From NCBI GenBank assembly GCA_020860755.1, contig JAJBTQ010000017.1, forward strand, positions 1 through 44,782: a stretch of 44,782 bases of DNA, given 5' to 3'. Shown one piece after another: positions 7,715 to 16,297 of the stretch (position 1 is its first letter; every line of letters begins with the position of its first letter). This DNA is from Lachnospiraceae bacterium (GTDB taxonomy: Bacteria > Bacillota > Clostridia > Lachnospirales > Lachnospiraceae). The translations under genes were made by a program, and so were the position numbers. Under the pieces are notes generated by a model, which was not told where the DNA came from, made no database searches, and was given only the letters and a program-made list of their open reading frames with translations.

Positions 7715-8941
7715 CTGTTTTATCTGCTCAGACAGCGATTTTTCAGCCTTTTTGCGCGTGATCTCGACTAAGTTGAGCGCCGTGATATCATGCACCTGTA
7801 CCGGGATCGGATCCGACTTTGCGAGGTGCCTTATATATTCCAGAAGTTCACGCCTGTCTTTCGGATCATCCAGGTCTATAAAATCCACGACAATGATGCC
7901 GGAAATGTTTCGGAGTCTGAGCTGCAGGATGATCTCGCGGGATGCTTCGTGGTTTATCTTTACAAAGTGCTCCTGCTTGTCCTTCCCGGATGTGCTCTTT
8001 CCGGTATTCACATCGATAACAGTCATGGCTTCTGTCGGCTCGATCACAAGAAAACCGCCCGATTTTAATCGGACCTCTCTTTGCGTGGCCCGTACCATCT
8101 CCCGGTTTAAGTTGTACAGGCTGACGAGAGGAAAACTGTCATCCTCATACAATCGGAGAGGGATCTCAGAGAGATCGCGGTAATCCTCCCTGCAGCAAGA
8201 CAGCGCTTCATACACGAGAGGAATGTCTGTCACGACCTCTTCCAGATCGTCCAAATAAGCACCCTGCAGATAAGTGAGAAAAACGGGTTTTGGCGAACTA
8301 AGGCACGAATAGCAGGACCTGTTGGCCGCATGGGACAACACCTGATCCATCTGATTTGTAAGTGAGCGGATCTCTTTAAGGATTTCCTCATCAGTTACAT
8401 GCTTTGCGTTTGTACGGACGATCAGGCCGCAGTTTTCAGGGAGGGACCCGGATAAAAGCTTCTTAAAGCGGGAGCGGGTTGCGGAATCAAACTTTGAGGA
8501 AAGACCCAGAACACGTTTTTCAGTCGAAAGGATCGCGTATCTTCCGGTAAAATTGAGATTTGTCGATACGGCCGGTGCTTTTCCCCGCGCAGCATCCCTG
8601 ATCACCTGGACTAAGAGTTCATCGTCCTGTACGATCCGGCCGGGTGAATGGCTGGTGACCATGACCGGGTCACTTACACGTTCCAGAGTAAGATAACAGG
8701 ATACGCCAGGAGCGATCTCAACAAAGGCAGCATTCAGGTTTTTGACGATGCGCTCCACTTTTCCGATAAATATGCCGCCAAATAGGCGGTCGGAGTCAAA
8801 TGAACAGGCGCCCTCTTTCTCATTTTGAGCGGGAAGACGATCTAACCGGGCTTCGATCAGGCGGTTATCATCCATAAGGCCGCAAAGAAGCAGATCTGTA
8901 CGATTCAGATTGATTTTTGTGATCACGATCTTTCTGCTCAA
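7691..8941 (-). CDS. rng: Ribonuclease G/E family endoribonuclease
   Basis: The 416-residue RNase E/G-type enzyme cuts single-stranded RNA, typically in rRNA maturation and mRNA decay. It has an S1-like RNA-binding segment (FIGKVERIVKNLNAAFVEI, about residues 56-74). It also has the catalytic metal-binding region AMTVIDVNTGKSTSG and the second aspartate in GIIVVDFIDLDDPKDR. It is shorter than E. coli RNase G (489). The start is TTG at 8941, with AAGGAG nine bases upstream. Its first bases overlap the stop codon of the TIGR03936 gene (TTGA), so translation is probably coupled. Confidence 0.92.
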   Translation of the reverse strand: MSRKIVITKINLNRTDLLLCGLMDDNRLIEARLDRLPAQNEKEGACSFDSDRLFGGIFIGKVERIVKNLNAAFVEIAPGVSCYLTLERVSDPVMVTSHSPGRIVQDDELLVQVIRDAARGKAPAVSTNLNFTGRYAILSTEKRVLGLSSKFDSATRSRFKKLLSGSLPENCGLIVRTNAKHVTDEEILKEIRSLTNQMDQVLSHAANRSCYSCLSSPKPVFLTYLQGAYLDDLEEVVTDIPLVYEALSCCREDYRDLSEIPLRLYEDDSFPLVSLYNLNREMVRATQREVRLKSGGFLVIEPTEAMTVIDVNTGKSTSGKDKQEHFVKINHEASREIILQLRLRNISGIIVVDFIDLDDPKDRRELLEYIRHLAKSDPIPVQVHDITALNLVEITRKKAEKSLSEQIKQLTINAPL

Positions 8942-9723
8942 GGCCGGATCTCCTTTCCCGCATAAGAAAGCGGCATCAGTTCATCACCGGAACGCTCATA
9001 GAGTTCCAGCCGATGGATCTGCATATTGTTGGGATCATATGCTGCACCCAAAAATGAATAAAGATCAGTAAGCATCAGCTCCGGGCGAATATTGTCCGTA
9101 CTGCCGGCTCCGAGACGAAGGATAAACCCGTTACGAATGCCCAGATCGGAGAGGATCTCCGTCGGATCAGGCTTTAATATCAACGGAAAAATAGTGTCGG
9201 AGAAGTCCCGGTTATCGGTATAGGGCTCGGCTTGATAGAGTAATGGTCTTATATCTACTACTCTCTCGCCCTTTTTTGTTGTTTTTGTCACCTCGATCGA
9301 ATCACGATCTTCCAGATATCTGTGGAGTCCCTCTTCTATCTCCTGTTGTGAGAAATCCTCATTGTGCTTAAAGTAAACGATGTAGTCTGCAGCTGCAAGC
9401 GATGCCATCGCGCTTTTGCTCTCATCCGGTAACAGGACATACTCTGTTATTTGCATACCCTCAGCCATTGTATTGTTTATGGCGTCAATTGCGTCACGGG
9501 AGTTAAGGCTTGTATTTACTACGATATCCATATACTCCCCATCGCTGGTGAGTCCGATCCCCAAAGGAGCCGCAAACGATATGATCGGATGGGGATGATA
9601 GCCCTCGGAATATGCGAGATCGATTCCCGCCCGACGCATCGCCTTCTGAAAATACCGCATGAGATCGAGATGCCCCACAAAGCGCATCACACCGTTTTTG
9701 CGGAATTTAATGCGAATCTTCAT
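8938..9723 (-). CDS. TIGR03936/DUF2344 radical SAM-associated protein
   Basis: The 261-residue protein begins MKIRIKFRKNGVMRFVGHLDLMRYFQKAMRRAGI, the family signature, followed by YSEGYHPHP. Members always accompany, or are fused to, the TIGR03960 radical SAM protein encoded just upstream. Their biochemical role is unknown, and a part in RNA modification is only a guess. The start at 9723 is chosen because it gives the conserved N-terminus. It overlaps the upstream gene by 17 bp, and a longer in-frame extension to 9843 lies inside that gene. Confidence 0.88.
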   Translation of the reverse strand: MKIRIKFRKNGVMRFVGHLDLMRYFQKAMRRAGIDLAYSEGYHPHPIISFAAPLGIGLTSDGEYMDIVVNTSLNSRDAIDAINNTMAEGMQITEYVLLPDESKSAMASLAAADYIVYFKHNEDFSQQEIEEGLHRYLEDRDSIEVTKTTKKGERVVDIRPLLYQAEPYTDNRDFSDTIFPLILKPDPTEILSDLGIRNGFILRLGAGSTDNIRPELMLTDLYSFLGAAYDPNNMQIHRLELYERSGDELMPLSYAGKEIRP

Positions 9724-11575
9724 AGCAGACACCTCCCATAAATCTGTTTGCGCCGCAGCCGGAACACTGCATGCGGCAATTCGGCGTCGTCTCGCCTTTT
9801 TGCGCTCTCTCCCACTCACGCCAGAGGAATTCTTTCGTGACACCGGAATCTATAAAATCCCAGGGGAAGATCTCTTCCTTACCCCGCTCTCTCGTGGTAT
9901 AAAACTGCACGTCGACTCCGCTCTCTTTAAATGCTTCGCTCCAAACGGCATCGTCGTAGTATTCCGTCCAGGCCGGGAAGATGCCGCCCTTTTCGTACAC
10001 ACGGATCAGTACGTCACTTAAGCGGCGGTCTCCTCTTGCCAGGATACCCTCGATCATCGTGACATCTGCATGATGCCAGTTGTAGCGGATCCTCTTATGC
10101 CTCGGCTGGGATTTGATCGCCTCGTTTACAATATGTGCCCGGTCCAGGAAATCCTTTTTATCACAGATCGGACACCACTGAAACGGCGTGAATGGCTTTG
10201 GCACAAAAAAGGATGTGCTGACCGTGATTTGACATTTTCCCATCCGGTTTTCTTTTGGAATCTCATCGTAACATTCGGCGATATCCTCTGCCAGCTGAGC
10301 GATTGAGTGCATATCCTCTTCTGTCTCGGTCGGAAGACCCAGCATAAAGTAAAGCTTGACTTTGTTCCATCCACCCCAAAAGGCTTGCTGTGCACCGGCA
10401 AGTATCTCTCTGGCGGTCAACCCCTTGTTTATTACATCTCTGAGTCTTTGTGACCCGGCTTCCGGGGCAAAGGTCAGACTGCTTTTTTTTACATCCTGTA
10501 CCTTTTGCATCACATCGAGAGAAAAATTATCGATACGCAGAGACGGCAGCGAAATATTGACATGATCGTCCTGTAAGCGTCCGATCAGGTCGCTTATCAG
10601 TTCCTCAATATGTGTATAATCACTGGAACTTAAGGAACTTAAAGATATTTCTCCATATCCGGTATTTTCGAGCATGGCATAAGCTTTTTCCTCCAGATAC
10701 TCTAAGCTCCTCTCACGCAGCGGGCGATAGATCATACCGGCCTGGCAGAACCTGCAGCCACGGATACATCCCCGCTGAATCTCAAGCGTAACCCTATCCT
10801 GGACGATCTGCAGAAACGGGATGACGGGCTTATCCGGATAGAGCACTTCGGATAGATCCTCTACTACCTGCCGGACGACTTTTAAAGGAACGTCCGGTTC
10901 TTTCGGCGCAAAGGAGGCGATTGTTCCGTCCTTATGATATGCAACATTGTAGAGTGAAGGGACGTAGATGCCGTCTATGTGGGCAGCTTCCCTTAAAAAC
11001 TCCTCTCTCCGGTAAGATCCGCTGTTTTTATGCTTCTTATAAAGGTCTAAGAGTTGATCGTAAACCGTCTCTCCTTCGCCGATGTAGAAGAGATCAAAAA
11101 ACTCAGCGATCGGTTCCGGATTGCAGGCACACGGGCCTCCCCCGATCACAATGGGATCGTGCTCTGTTCTGTCCTCACTCTTTAGCGGAATGTGAGACAG
11201 GTCCAGAATCTGCAGAATATTCGGATAGCACATTTCATACTGCAGGGTCATAAGAAGCCAGTCAAACTCTTTTACCGGGTCCTGGCTCTCCAATGCGAAA
11301 AGTGGGATGTTTTTCTCTTTTAAGATCTGATGCAGATCCGGCCAGGGCGAAAAAACGCGCTCGCAATAAACATCCTCTCTCTCGTTGAACATATGGCTAA
11401 GGATCTGCATGCCGAGGTGAGACATTCCGATCTCATAGACATCCGGAAACGCAAAAACAGCCCGGATATCCACGTTATCCGGGTCTTTTTTGACCATATT
11501 TACTTCATTGCCGATATAGCGCGCCGGCTTTTCGACAGAGAGGAGAATCTCGTCAGATAATGCCAATCTGCTCAT
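9707..11575 (-). CDS. TIGR03960 B12-binding-type radical SAM protein
   Basis: The 622-residue protein has an N-terminal Rossmann-like domain (PDVYEIGMSHLGMQIL; IVIGGGPCACNPEP). A radical SAM domain follows with CIRGCRFCQAG, the CxxxCxxC ligands of the 4Fe-4S cluster at about residues 270, 274 and 277. A second cysteine cluster, CRMQCSGCG, lies at the very C-terminus. The reaction is unknown. The conserved link with TIGR03936, RNase G and L21 suggests work on RNA or the ribosome, but this is inference. The ATG at 11575 (MSRLALSDEILLSVEKPARYIGNE) matches the family start. A TTG at 11605 is also possible. No strong ribosome-binding site is seen for either. Confidence 0.88.
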   Translation of the reverse strand: MSRLALSDEILLSVEKPARYIGNEVNMVKKDPDNVDIRAVFAFPDVYEIGMSHLGMQILSHMFNEREDVYCERVFSPWPDLHQILKEKNIPLFALESQDPVKEFDWLLMTLQYEMCYPNILQILDLSHIPLKSEDRTEHDPIVIGGGPCACNPEPIAEFFDLFYIGEGETVYDQLLDLYKKHKNSGSYRREEFLREAAHIDGIYVPSLYNVAYHKDGTIASFAPKEPDVPLKVVRQVVEDLSEVLYPDKPVIPFLQIVQDRVTLEIQRGCIRGCRFCQAGMIYRPLRERSLEYLEEKAYAMLENTGYGEISLSSLSSSDYTHIEELISDLIGRLQDDHVNISLPSLRIDNFSLDVMQKVQDVKKSSLTFAPEAGSQRLRDVINKGLTAREILAGAQQAFWGGWNKVKLYFMLGLPTETEEDMHSIAQLAEDIAECYDEIPKENRMGKCQITVSTSFFVPKPFTPFQWCPICDKKDFLDRAHIVNEAIKSQPRHKRIRYNWHHADVTMIEGILARGDRRLSDVLIRVYEKGGIFPAWTEYYDDAVWSEAFKESGVDVQFYTTRERGKEEIFPWDFIDSGVTKEFLWREWERAQKGETTPNCRMQCSGCGANRFMGGVCYEDSH

Positions 11576-11636
11576 AATATTATTTTTCAAAATATGTTTT
11601 TTCAATTCGTACTGAATAAAGCTGCCTGTTGGAATT

Positions 11637-13745
11637 TTATCGTAAATTTACCTCAATCCCGACCGGTCTGGTACCGGTCAGCCCCATGCTCCTCCTGTCG
11701 GGTTGAGAGATGCCGGCATAGAGAATAAAATGATCCCCGTCATGTAATCGCCTGCCTTCCTCATCTACAACTGTCATAGCCTGATTTGAGATGACGATAT
11801 CAATGGTTCTGCTCTCTCCCGCCTCAAGAAAAATTCTTTTAAATCCGCAGAGACTGTAATTGTCCACGGCAAGCGGACTGTCCAAATTCCGGATATACAC
11901 TTCCACTACCTCGTCTGTATCTGTATCCCCGAAGTTTTTAACGGTAACGGAGAGACTCAGGTCGGAATCCACGGCAGGATCATTTTGAAGGGCTGCATCA
12001 GTGACTTCGCATTTTCCGTAGGTCAGCCCGTAACCGAAAGGATAGAGGGCATCTTCTGTCATATAACGATAAGTGCGGCCTTTCATTGAATAATCGGTAA
12101 ATTCCGGAAGAGAATCAATATTGCGGTAAAACGTTACAGGAAGCTTTCCGGCGGGGGAAATATGGCCAAACAAAACGTCCGCAACTGCTCTTCCTCCGCG
12201 GGCACCGGGGTACCAGGATAAAAGGATAGCGTCCGCATGATCTTCGGCTTGTGACAGATCGATCGCGCTGCCTGCCATCAGGACGATGACAAGCGGCTTT
12301 CCCGTACCGATCAGAGTCTGTAAAAGGATACGCTGCGGCTCCGGGAGCAGCAGATCCGCCTTGTCCCCGCTGCCAACGCCGTTGCTTAGACCCATCTCCT
12401 CTCCCTCGAGCGTTTCATCGAGGCCGAGTACAAGGATCGTGATATCGCTGTGAGTGGCAACTGTTATTGCTTCCGAGAGCCGGTCACATTCACAGGCAAG
12501 ACCTTCACTCCGGTCTTTATACAGATGACAGCCCTCGGAATAAAGGATGCGTACATCCTCTCCTGCAGCATCATGAATGCCTTCCAGAACAGTGATGTAG
12601 CGGGAGGATGTTCCGTAATAATTGCCTTGCAACGGGATCCGGCTATTTGCATTGGGGCCGATCACACCGATGGTTTTCAACTCTTTTTTATTCAGTGGAA
12701 GGATGCCATTGTTTTTAAGAAGAACCTGACTTTTCCTGGCCGCATTGATCGCCAGGTCCACATGTTCTTTACACTCCACAGTCTCGTAGGGGATCTCGTC
12801 ATATTCGCAGGGATCGAACATACCGAGAAGAAAACGGGTTGTAAAGAGCCTTTCGCAGGATTCCTTCACAAAGGATGCATCGATTAATTTCTTTTGTATT
12901 CCTTCCATGATGCTTTGATAGGTGCAGCCGCAATTACAGTCACAGCCTGCCTCGAGTGCCATCTTAGCCGATTCCTGCGGGCCGTTTGTCACCATGTGGT
13001 GCTCATGAAAGTCTCGGATTGCCCAGCAGTCCGAGACGACATGGCCTTTAAAGCCCCATTCTCCGCGCAGGATATCACGCAGGAGTGTGTTGCTTCCGCA
13101 GCACGGCTCTCCGTTCACACGATTGTAGGCTCCCATTACAGCCTCAACATCTGCCTCCTTCACCAATGCTTCAAAAGCTGGAAGATAGGTCTCATAGAGA
13201 TCCTTTTTTGAAACGACCGCATCAAATTCGTGGCGGAGCGCTTCGGGTCCGCTGTGGACTGCAAAGTGCTTGGCGCATGCGGCAACCCGCAGATGATCAC
13301 CTTTTCCCTGAAGGCCCTTTACAAAACGAACGCCCAGTCTGGCTGTCAGATATGGGTCTTCGCCGTAAGTCTCCTGCCCTCTCCCCCAGCGGGGATCGCG
13401 GAAGATATTGATATTGGGGGACCAAAAAGTCAAGCCCTTGTATATATCTCTGTCATCCAGGGCTGAGCTGGCATTATATTTCGCTCTGGCCTCTATGGAG
13501 ATCGCTTCGCCGATCTGCTCCATCGCATCCTCATCAAACATCGCAGCCATGGCGATCGCCTGAGGAAATACGGTTGCAGTGCCTGCGCGAGCAACTCCGT
13601 GCAGTGCTTCGTTCCACCAGGTATATGCCGGAATATTCAGCCTCGGGATAGCCGGCGCGTCAAAGCGCAGTTGAGAAGCCTGTTCGGCGGTTGTCATTTG
13701 TTCCACAAGAGCGTGAGCTTTGTTGCTTGCTTCCTGTCTGGTCAT
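11637..13745 (-). CDS. Glycoside hydrolase family 3 (probable beta-xylosidase or beta-glucosidase)
   Basis: The 702-residue GH3 enzyme has the (beta/alpha)8 domain with NEALHGVARAG, FWSPNINIFRDPRWGRGQETYGEDP and KHFAVHSGPE. The nucleophile Asp239 is in VVSDCWA. An alpha/beta sandwich domain (ITILVLGLDETLEGEEMGLS) and a C-terminal fibronectin-III-like domain (VEVYIRNLDSPLAVDNYSLCGFKRI) follow. There is no signal peptide, so it acts on imported oligosaccharides. The close resemblance to xylosidase-type GH3 motifs (WNEALHG) and the neighbouring xylulokinase favour xylo-oligosaccharides as substrate. This remains inference. It is the last gene of the pentose operon, 3 bp after the dehydrogenase. 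Confidence 0.9.
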   Translation of the reverse strand: MTRQEASNKAHALVEQMTTAEQASQLRFDAPAIPRLNIPAYTWWNEALHGVARAGTATVFPQAIAMAAMFDEDAMEQIGEAISIEARAKYNASSALDDRDIYKGLTFWSPNINIFRDPRWGRGQETYGEDPYLTARLGVRFVKGLQGKGDHLRVAACAKHFAVHSGPEALRHEFDAVVSKKDLYETYLPAFEALVKEADVEAVMGAYNRVNGEPCCGSNTLLRDILRGEWGFKGHVVSDCWAIRDFHEHHMVTNGPQESAKMALEAGCDCNCGCTYQSIMEGIQKKLIDASFVKESCERLFTTRFLLGMFDPCEYDEIPYETVECKEHVDLAINAARKSQVLLKNNGILPLNKKELKTIGVIGPNANSRIPLQGNYYGTSSRYITVLEGIHDAAGEDVRILYSEGCHLYKDRSEGLACECDRLSEAITVATHSDITILVLGLDETLEGEEMGLSNGVGSGDKADLLLPEPQRILLQTLIGTGKPLVIVLMAGSAIDLSQAEDHADAILLSWYPGARGGRAVADVLFGHISPAGKLPVTFYRNIDSLPEFTDYSMKGRTYRYMTEDALYPFGYGLTYGKCEVTDAALQNDPAVDSDLSLSVTVKNFGDTDTDEVVEVYIRNLDSPLAVDNYSLCGFKRIFLEAGESRTIDIVISNQAMTVVDEEGRRLHDGDHFILYAGISQPDRRSMGLTGTRPVGIEVNLR

Positions 13746-13748
13746 AAT

Positions 13749-14792
13749 CTATATCCTTACAACACTTTTCACGATATTGGATTTATCCTCCAGCGACATC
13801 TCGAGCGCGTTTTTCAGATCATCAAAGTCAAATACATTTGTGACGACACCCTTCACATTGGCGCGTCCCGATGCAACGGCCTCGATAGCCATGGGATAGA
13901 TATGCCGGTAACGGAAGACAGTCTTAATATCCAGTTCCTTATTTAAAGCAACACTGACCGGAAATGAGATCTCTCCTTCCGGCGGATAGCCGACCAGCAC
14001 AATGGTCGCACCCGGTTTACAGATGGTAATGCTTTGTTTTGTAGTAATTTCGGAACCGGCCGTTTCGATTACAAGATCAACGCCATGCCCCTCGGTCAGA
14101 CGTTCTATCTCCTCCACAGTGTCCTGTTTTGAACCGTTGATCACAGCTGATGCTCCGAGTTCCATAGCCTTGTCAAGGCGCTTTGGCATTACATCCACGA
14201 CGTACACTTCCGAGAGACCCATAGACTTAAGCGCCAGAAGACTCATCAGACCAATACATCCGGAACCCATGACAACTGCCGTCTGCCCTATGTGCGCATT
14301 CCCCTGTCGGGCTGCGTGGAAACCTACAGCTAGCGGCTCGATAAGCGCTGCTTCCATGGTATCCATGTTGTCAGGGATTTTGAAACAAAGGGCCGCTTCG
14401 TGTGCAACATATTCCTGAAAAACGCCGTCTACCGGCGGAGTCGCGAAGAATACGACCTCCGGGCAAAGATTGTATCGGCCACTCCTGCAGAACTCGCATG
14501 TTCCGCAAGTCTTTCCCGGTTCTAAGGCAACCCGGTCTCCCACTTTCAAATGCGTTACATCCGCACCGACCTCTACAACCGTCCCACCGGCCTCATGGCC
14601 GAGGACCAGGGGAGATTCCACGACAAAATCTCCGATTCTTCCGCTCTCATAGTAATGCAGGTCAGATCCGCAGATGCCGACATACTCCAGTTTTACGAGC
14701 ACCTCATCTTTCCCTGGCTTTGGAATCGGACGTTCGGTAAACTCAATTTTACGCATTTCCGGCATTACGGCAACTTTCATATTTCCTTCCAT
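13749..14792 (-). CDS. Zinc-dependent polyol/sugar dehydrogenase (MDR family)
   Basis: The 347-residue medium-chain dehydrogenase has the catalytic zinc site GICGSDLHYY and GHEAGGTV. It also has the structural-zinc cysteines of KTCGTCEFCRSGRYNLC and a Rossmann fold with VMGSGCIGLMSL. The HYYESG after the first Cys is typical of sorbitol, xylitol and L-arabinitol dehydrogenases that interconvert polyols and ketoses with NAD. Next to a xylulokinase it would plausibly yield D-xylulose from xylitol or D-arabitol, but the substrate is not proven. The ATG at 14792 has GGAGGAG upstream, and a second ATG four codons later is also possible. Confidence 0.87.
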   Translation of the reverse strand: MEGNMKVAVMPEMRKIEFTERPIPKPGKDEVLVKLEYVGICGSDLHYYESGRIGDFVVESPLVLGHEAGGTVVEVGADVTHLKVGDRVALEPGKTCGTCEFCRSGRYNLCPEVVFFATPPVDGVFQEYVAHEAALCFKIPDNMDTMEAALIEPLAVGFHAARQGNAHIGQTAVVMGSGCIGLMSLLALKSMGLSEVYVVDVMPKRLDKAMELGASAVINGSKQDTVEEIERLTEGHGVDLVIETAGSEITTKQSITICKPGATIVLVGYPPEGEISFPVSVALNKELDIKTVFRYRHIYPMAIEAVASGRANVKGVVTNVFDFDDLKNALEMSLEDKSNIVKSVVRI

Positions 14793-14811
14793 AATATCTC
14801 CTCCTGATAAA

Positions 14812-16281
14812 TTAAAGAAGTTCTGAAAACAGATCCTTAACGGTGGGATAGATTTTTACAAACTTATGATATTTTTCCTCATATTTTGCGGCAGTATCCG
14901 GATTCGGTTCTACCGTATCGACGACCTTCACAATCTTTGCACAGGCATCTTCCACAGTGGGATATTCTCCGCACGCGACGGCGGCGAGAATCGCTCCACC
15001 CATGCCCGGGCCCTCTTCCGATTCGAGGATATCAACTTTGATGTTCAGAACATTTGCTATGATTTCACGCCACAGGGGACTTTTGGCGCCTCCACCGCAG
15101 ATCTTGGTGCGATCGATCTGATTTCCCAGGGACTTGGCCACCTCAAAGGAATCCCGGATAGCAAAGGCGACACCCTCCAAAACAGCCTGTGTCATGTCTT
15201 CGCGCGTTGTATCCATAGTCAGACCGATAAAGGTGCCCCGGGCATCCGGATTGTTGTGAGGAGAGCGCTCTCCCATCAGATACGGGAGGAAAAACACATG
15301 ATTATCTCCAAGATCTTTAATCTTAGACTGTTCTTTTTCATACTCCTGTGTGCCGAGAATATCATCCATCCACCATTTATTGCAGGAGGCAGCGCTTAAC
15401 ATACAGCCCATTAAGTGATAATGACCGTCCGCGTGGGCAAATGCGTGGAGAGCATTGTTGGGATCAACGCCAAATTCACTGCTGGAGACAAAGATCGTGC
15501 CGCTTGTTCCGAGGGAAATATTGCACTGTCCCTCTCCCACTGTTCCGGTGCCGACAGCGGCTGCCGCGTTATCTCCTGCACCGGCGGCAATGACACAGCT
15601 TAAAGGAATGCCGAAACGCTTTGCAAGTTCCGGTTTAATCTTACCGGTAACCTCATAACTCTCATAAAGAGTGGGGAGCATCTCTTTTTTGATCCCACAG
15701 ATGCGGATCATCTCATCGGACCAGCATTTGTTTTTGACATCCAAAAGAAGCATGCCGGATGCGTCTGAGTAATCACAGGAAAACACTCCGGTAAGCATGT
15801 ATGCGATGTAATCCTTCGGGAGCATGATCTTTTGGATCCGATCAAAATTCTCCGGTTCATTCTCTTTTACCCAGAGGATCTTGGGGGCCGTAAATCCGGC
15901 AAATGCGATATTTGCGGTGTACTCGGAAAGAGCGGCTTTTCCAATATCACAATTTAGATAATCTGTCTGCTTTCCGGTCCGCCCGTCGTTCCAGAGGATG
16001 GCAGGTCGGATCACGTTATCCTCGTCGTCTAAGATCACAAGCCCGTGCATCTGTCCGCCAAAACTGATCCCGGCAACCTCTTCGCGATTAAAGCCGTCAA
16101 GCAGTTCCGGAAGACCGCTGCAGACGGCATCCCACCAGTCTTCCGGCTGCTGTTCTGACCAGCCAGAATGTGGAAAATACAGCGGATACTCTTTGGTCAC
16201 GGTGTTTTCAATTGTCCCGTCTCCGCTCATAAGCAGAAGCTTGACTGCGGATGTGCCGAGATCGATGCCTATATAATACAT
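14812..16281 (-). CDS. xylB: Xylulokinase (FGGY carbohydrate kinase)
   Basis: The 489-residue FGGY kinase has the N-terminal phosphate-binding motif YIGIDLGTSAVK. It also has SFGGQMHGLVILD, ILWNDGRT, catalytic Asp in AAGAGDNAAAAVGTG, and KICGGGAKSPLWREI. These match XylB, which phosphorylates D-xylulose to feed the pentose phosphate pathway. The start at 16281 (MYYIGIDLG) with AGGGAG upstream is preferred over an in-frame extension to 16353 that enters the preceding gene. It lies 16 bp after the isomerase gene. Confidence 0.92.
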   Translation of the reverse strand: MYYIGIDLGTSAVKLLLMSGDGTIENTVTKEYPLYFPHSGWSEQQPEDWWDAVCSGLPELLDGFNREEVAGISFGGQMHGLVILDDEDNVIRPAILWNDGRTGKQTDYLNCDIGKAALSEYTANIAFAGFTAPKILWVKENEPENFDRIQKIMLPKDYIAYMLTGVFSCDYSDASGMLLLDVKNKCWSDEMIRICGIKKEMLPTLYESYEVTGKIKPELAKRFGIPLSCVIAAGAGDNAAAAVGTGTVGEGQCNISLGTSGTIFVSSSEFGVDPNNALHAFAHADGHYHLMGCMLSAASCNKWWMDDILGTQEYEKEQSKIKDLGDNHVFFLPYLMGERSPHNNPDARGTFIGLTMDTTREDMTQAVLEGVAFAIRDSFEVAKSLGNQIDRTKICGGGAKSPLWREIIANVLNIKVDILESEEGPGMGGAILAAVACGEYPTVEDACAKIVKVVDTVEPNPDTAAKYEEKYHKFVKIYPTVKDLFSELL

Positions 16282-16297
16282 GATGTATCTCCCTAAA

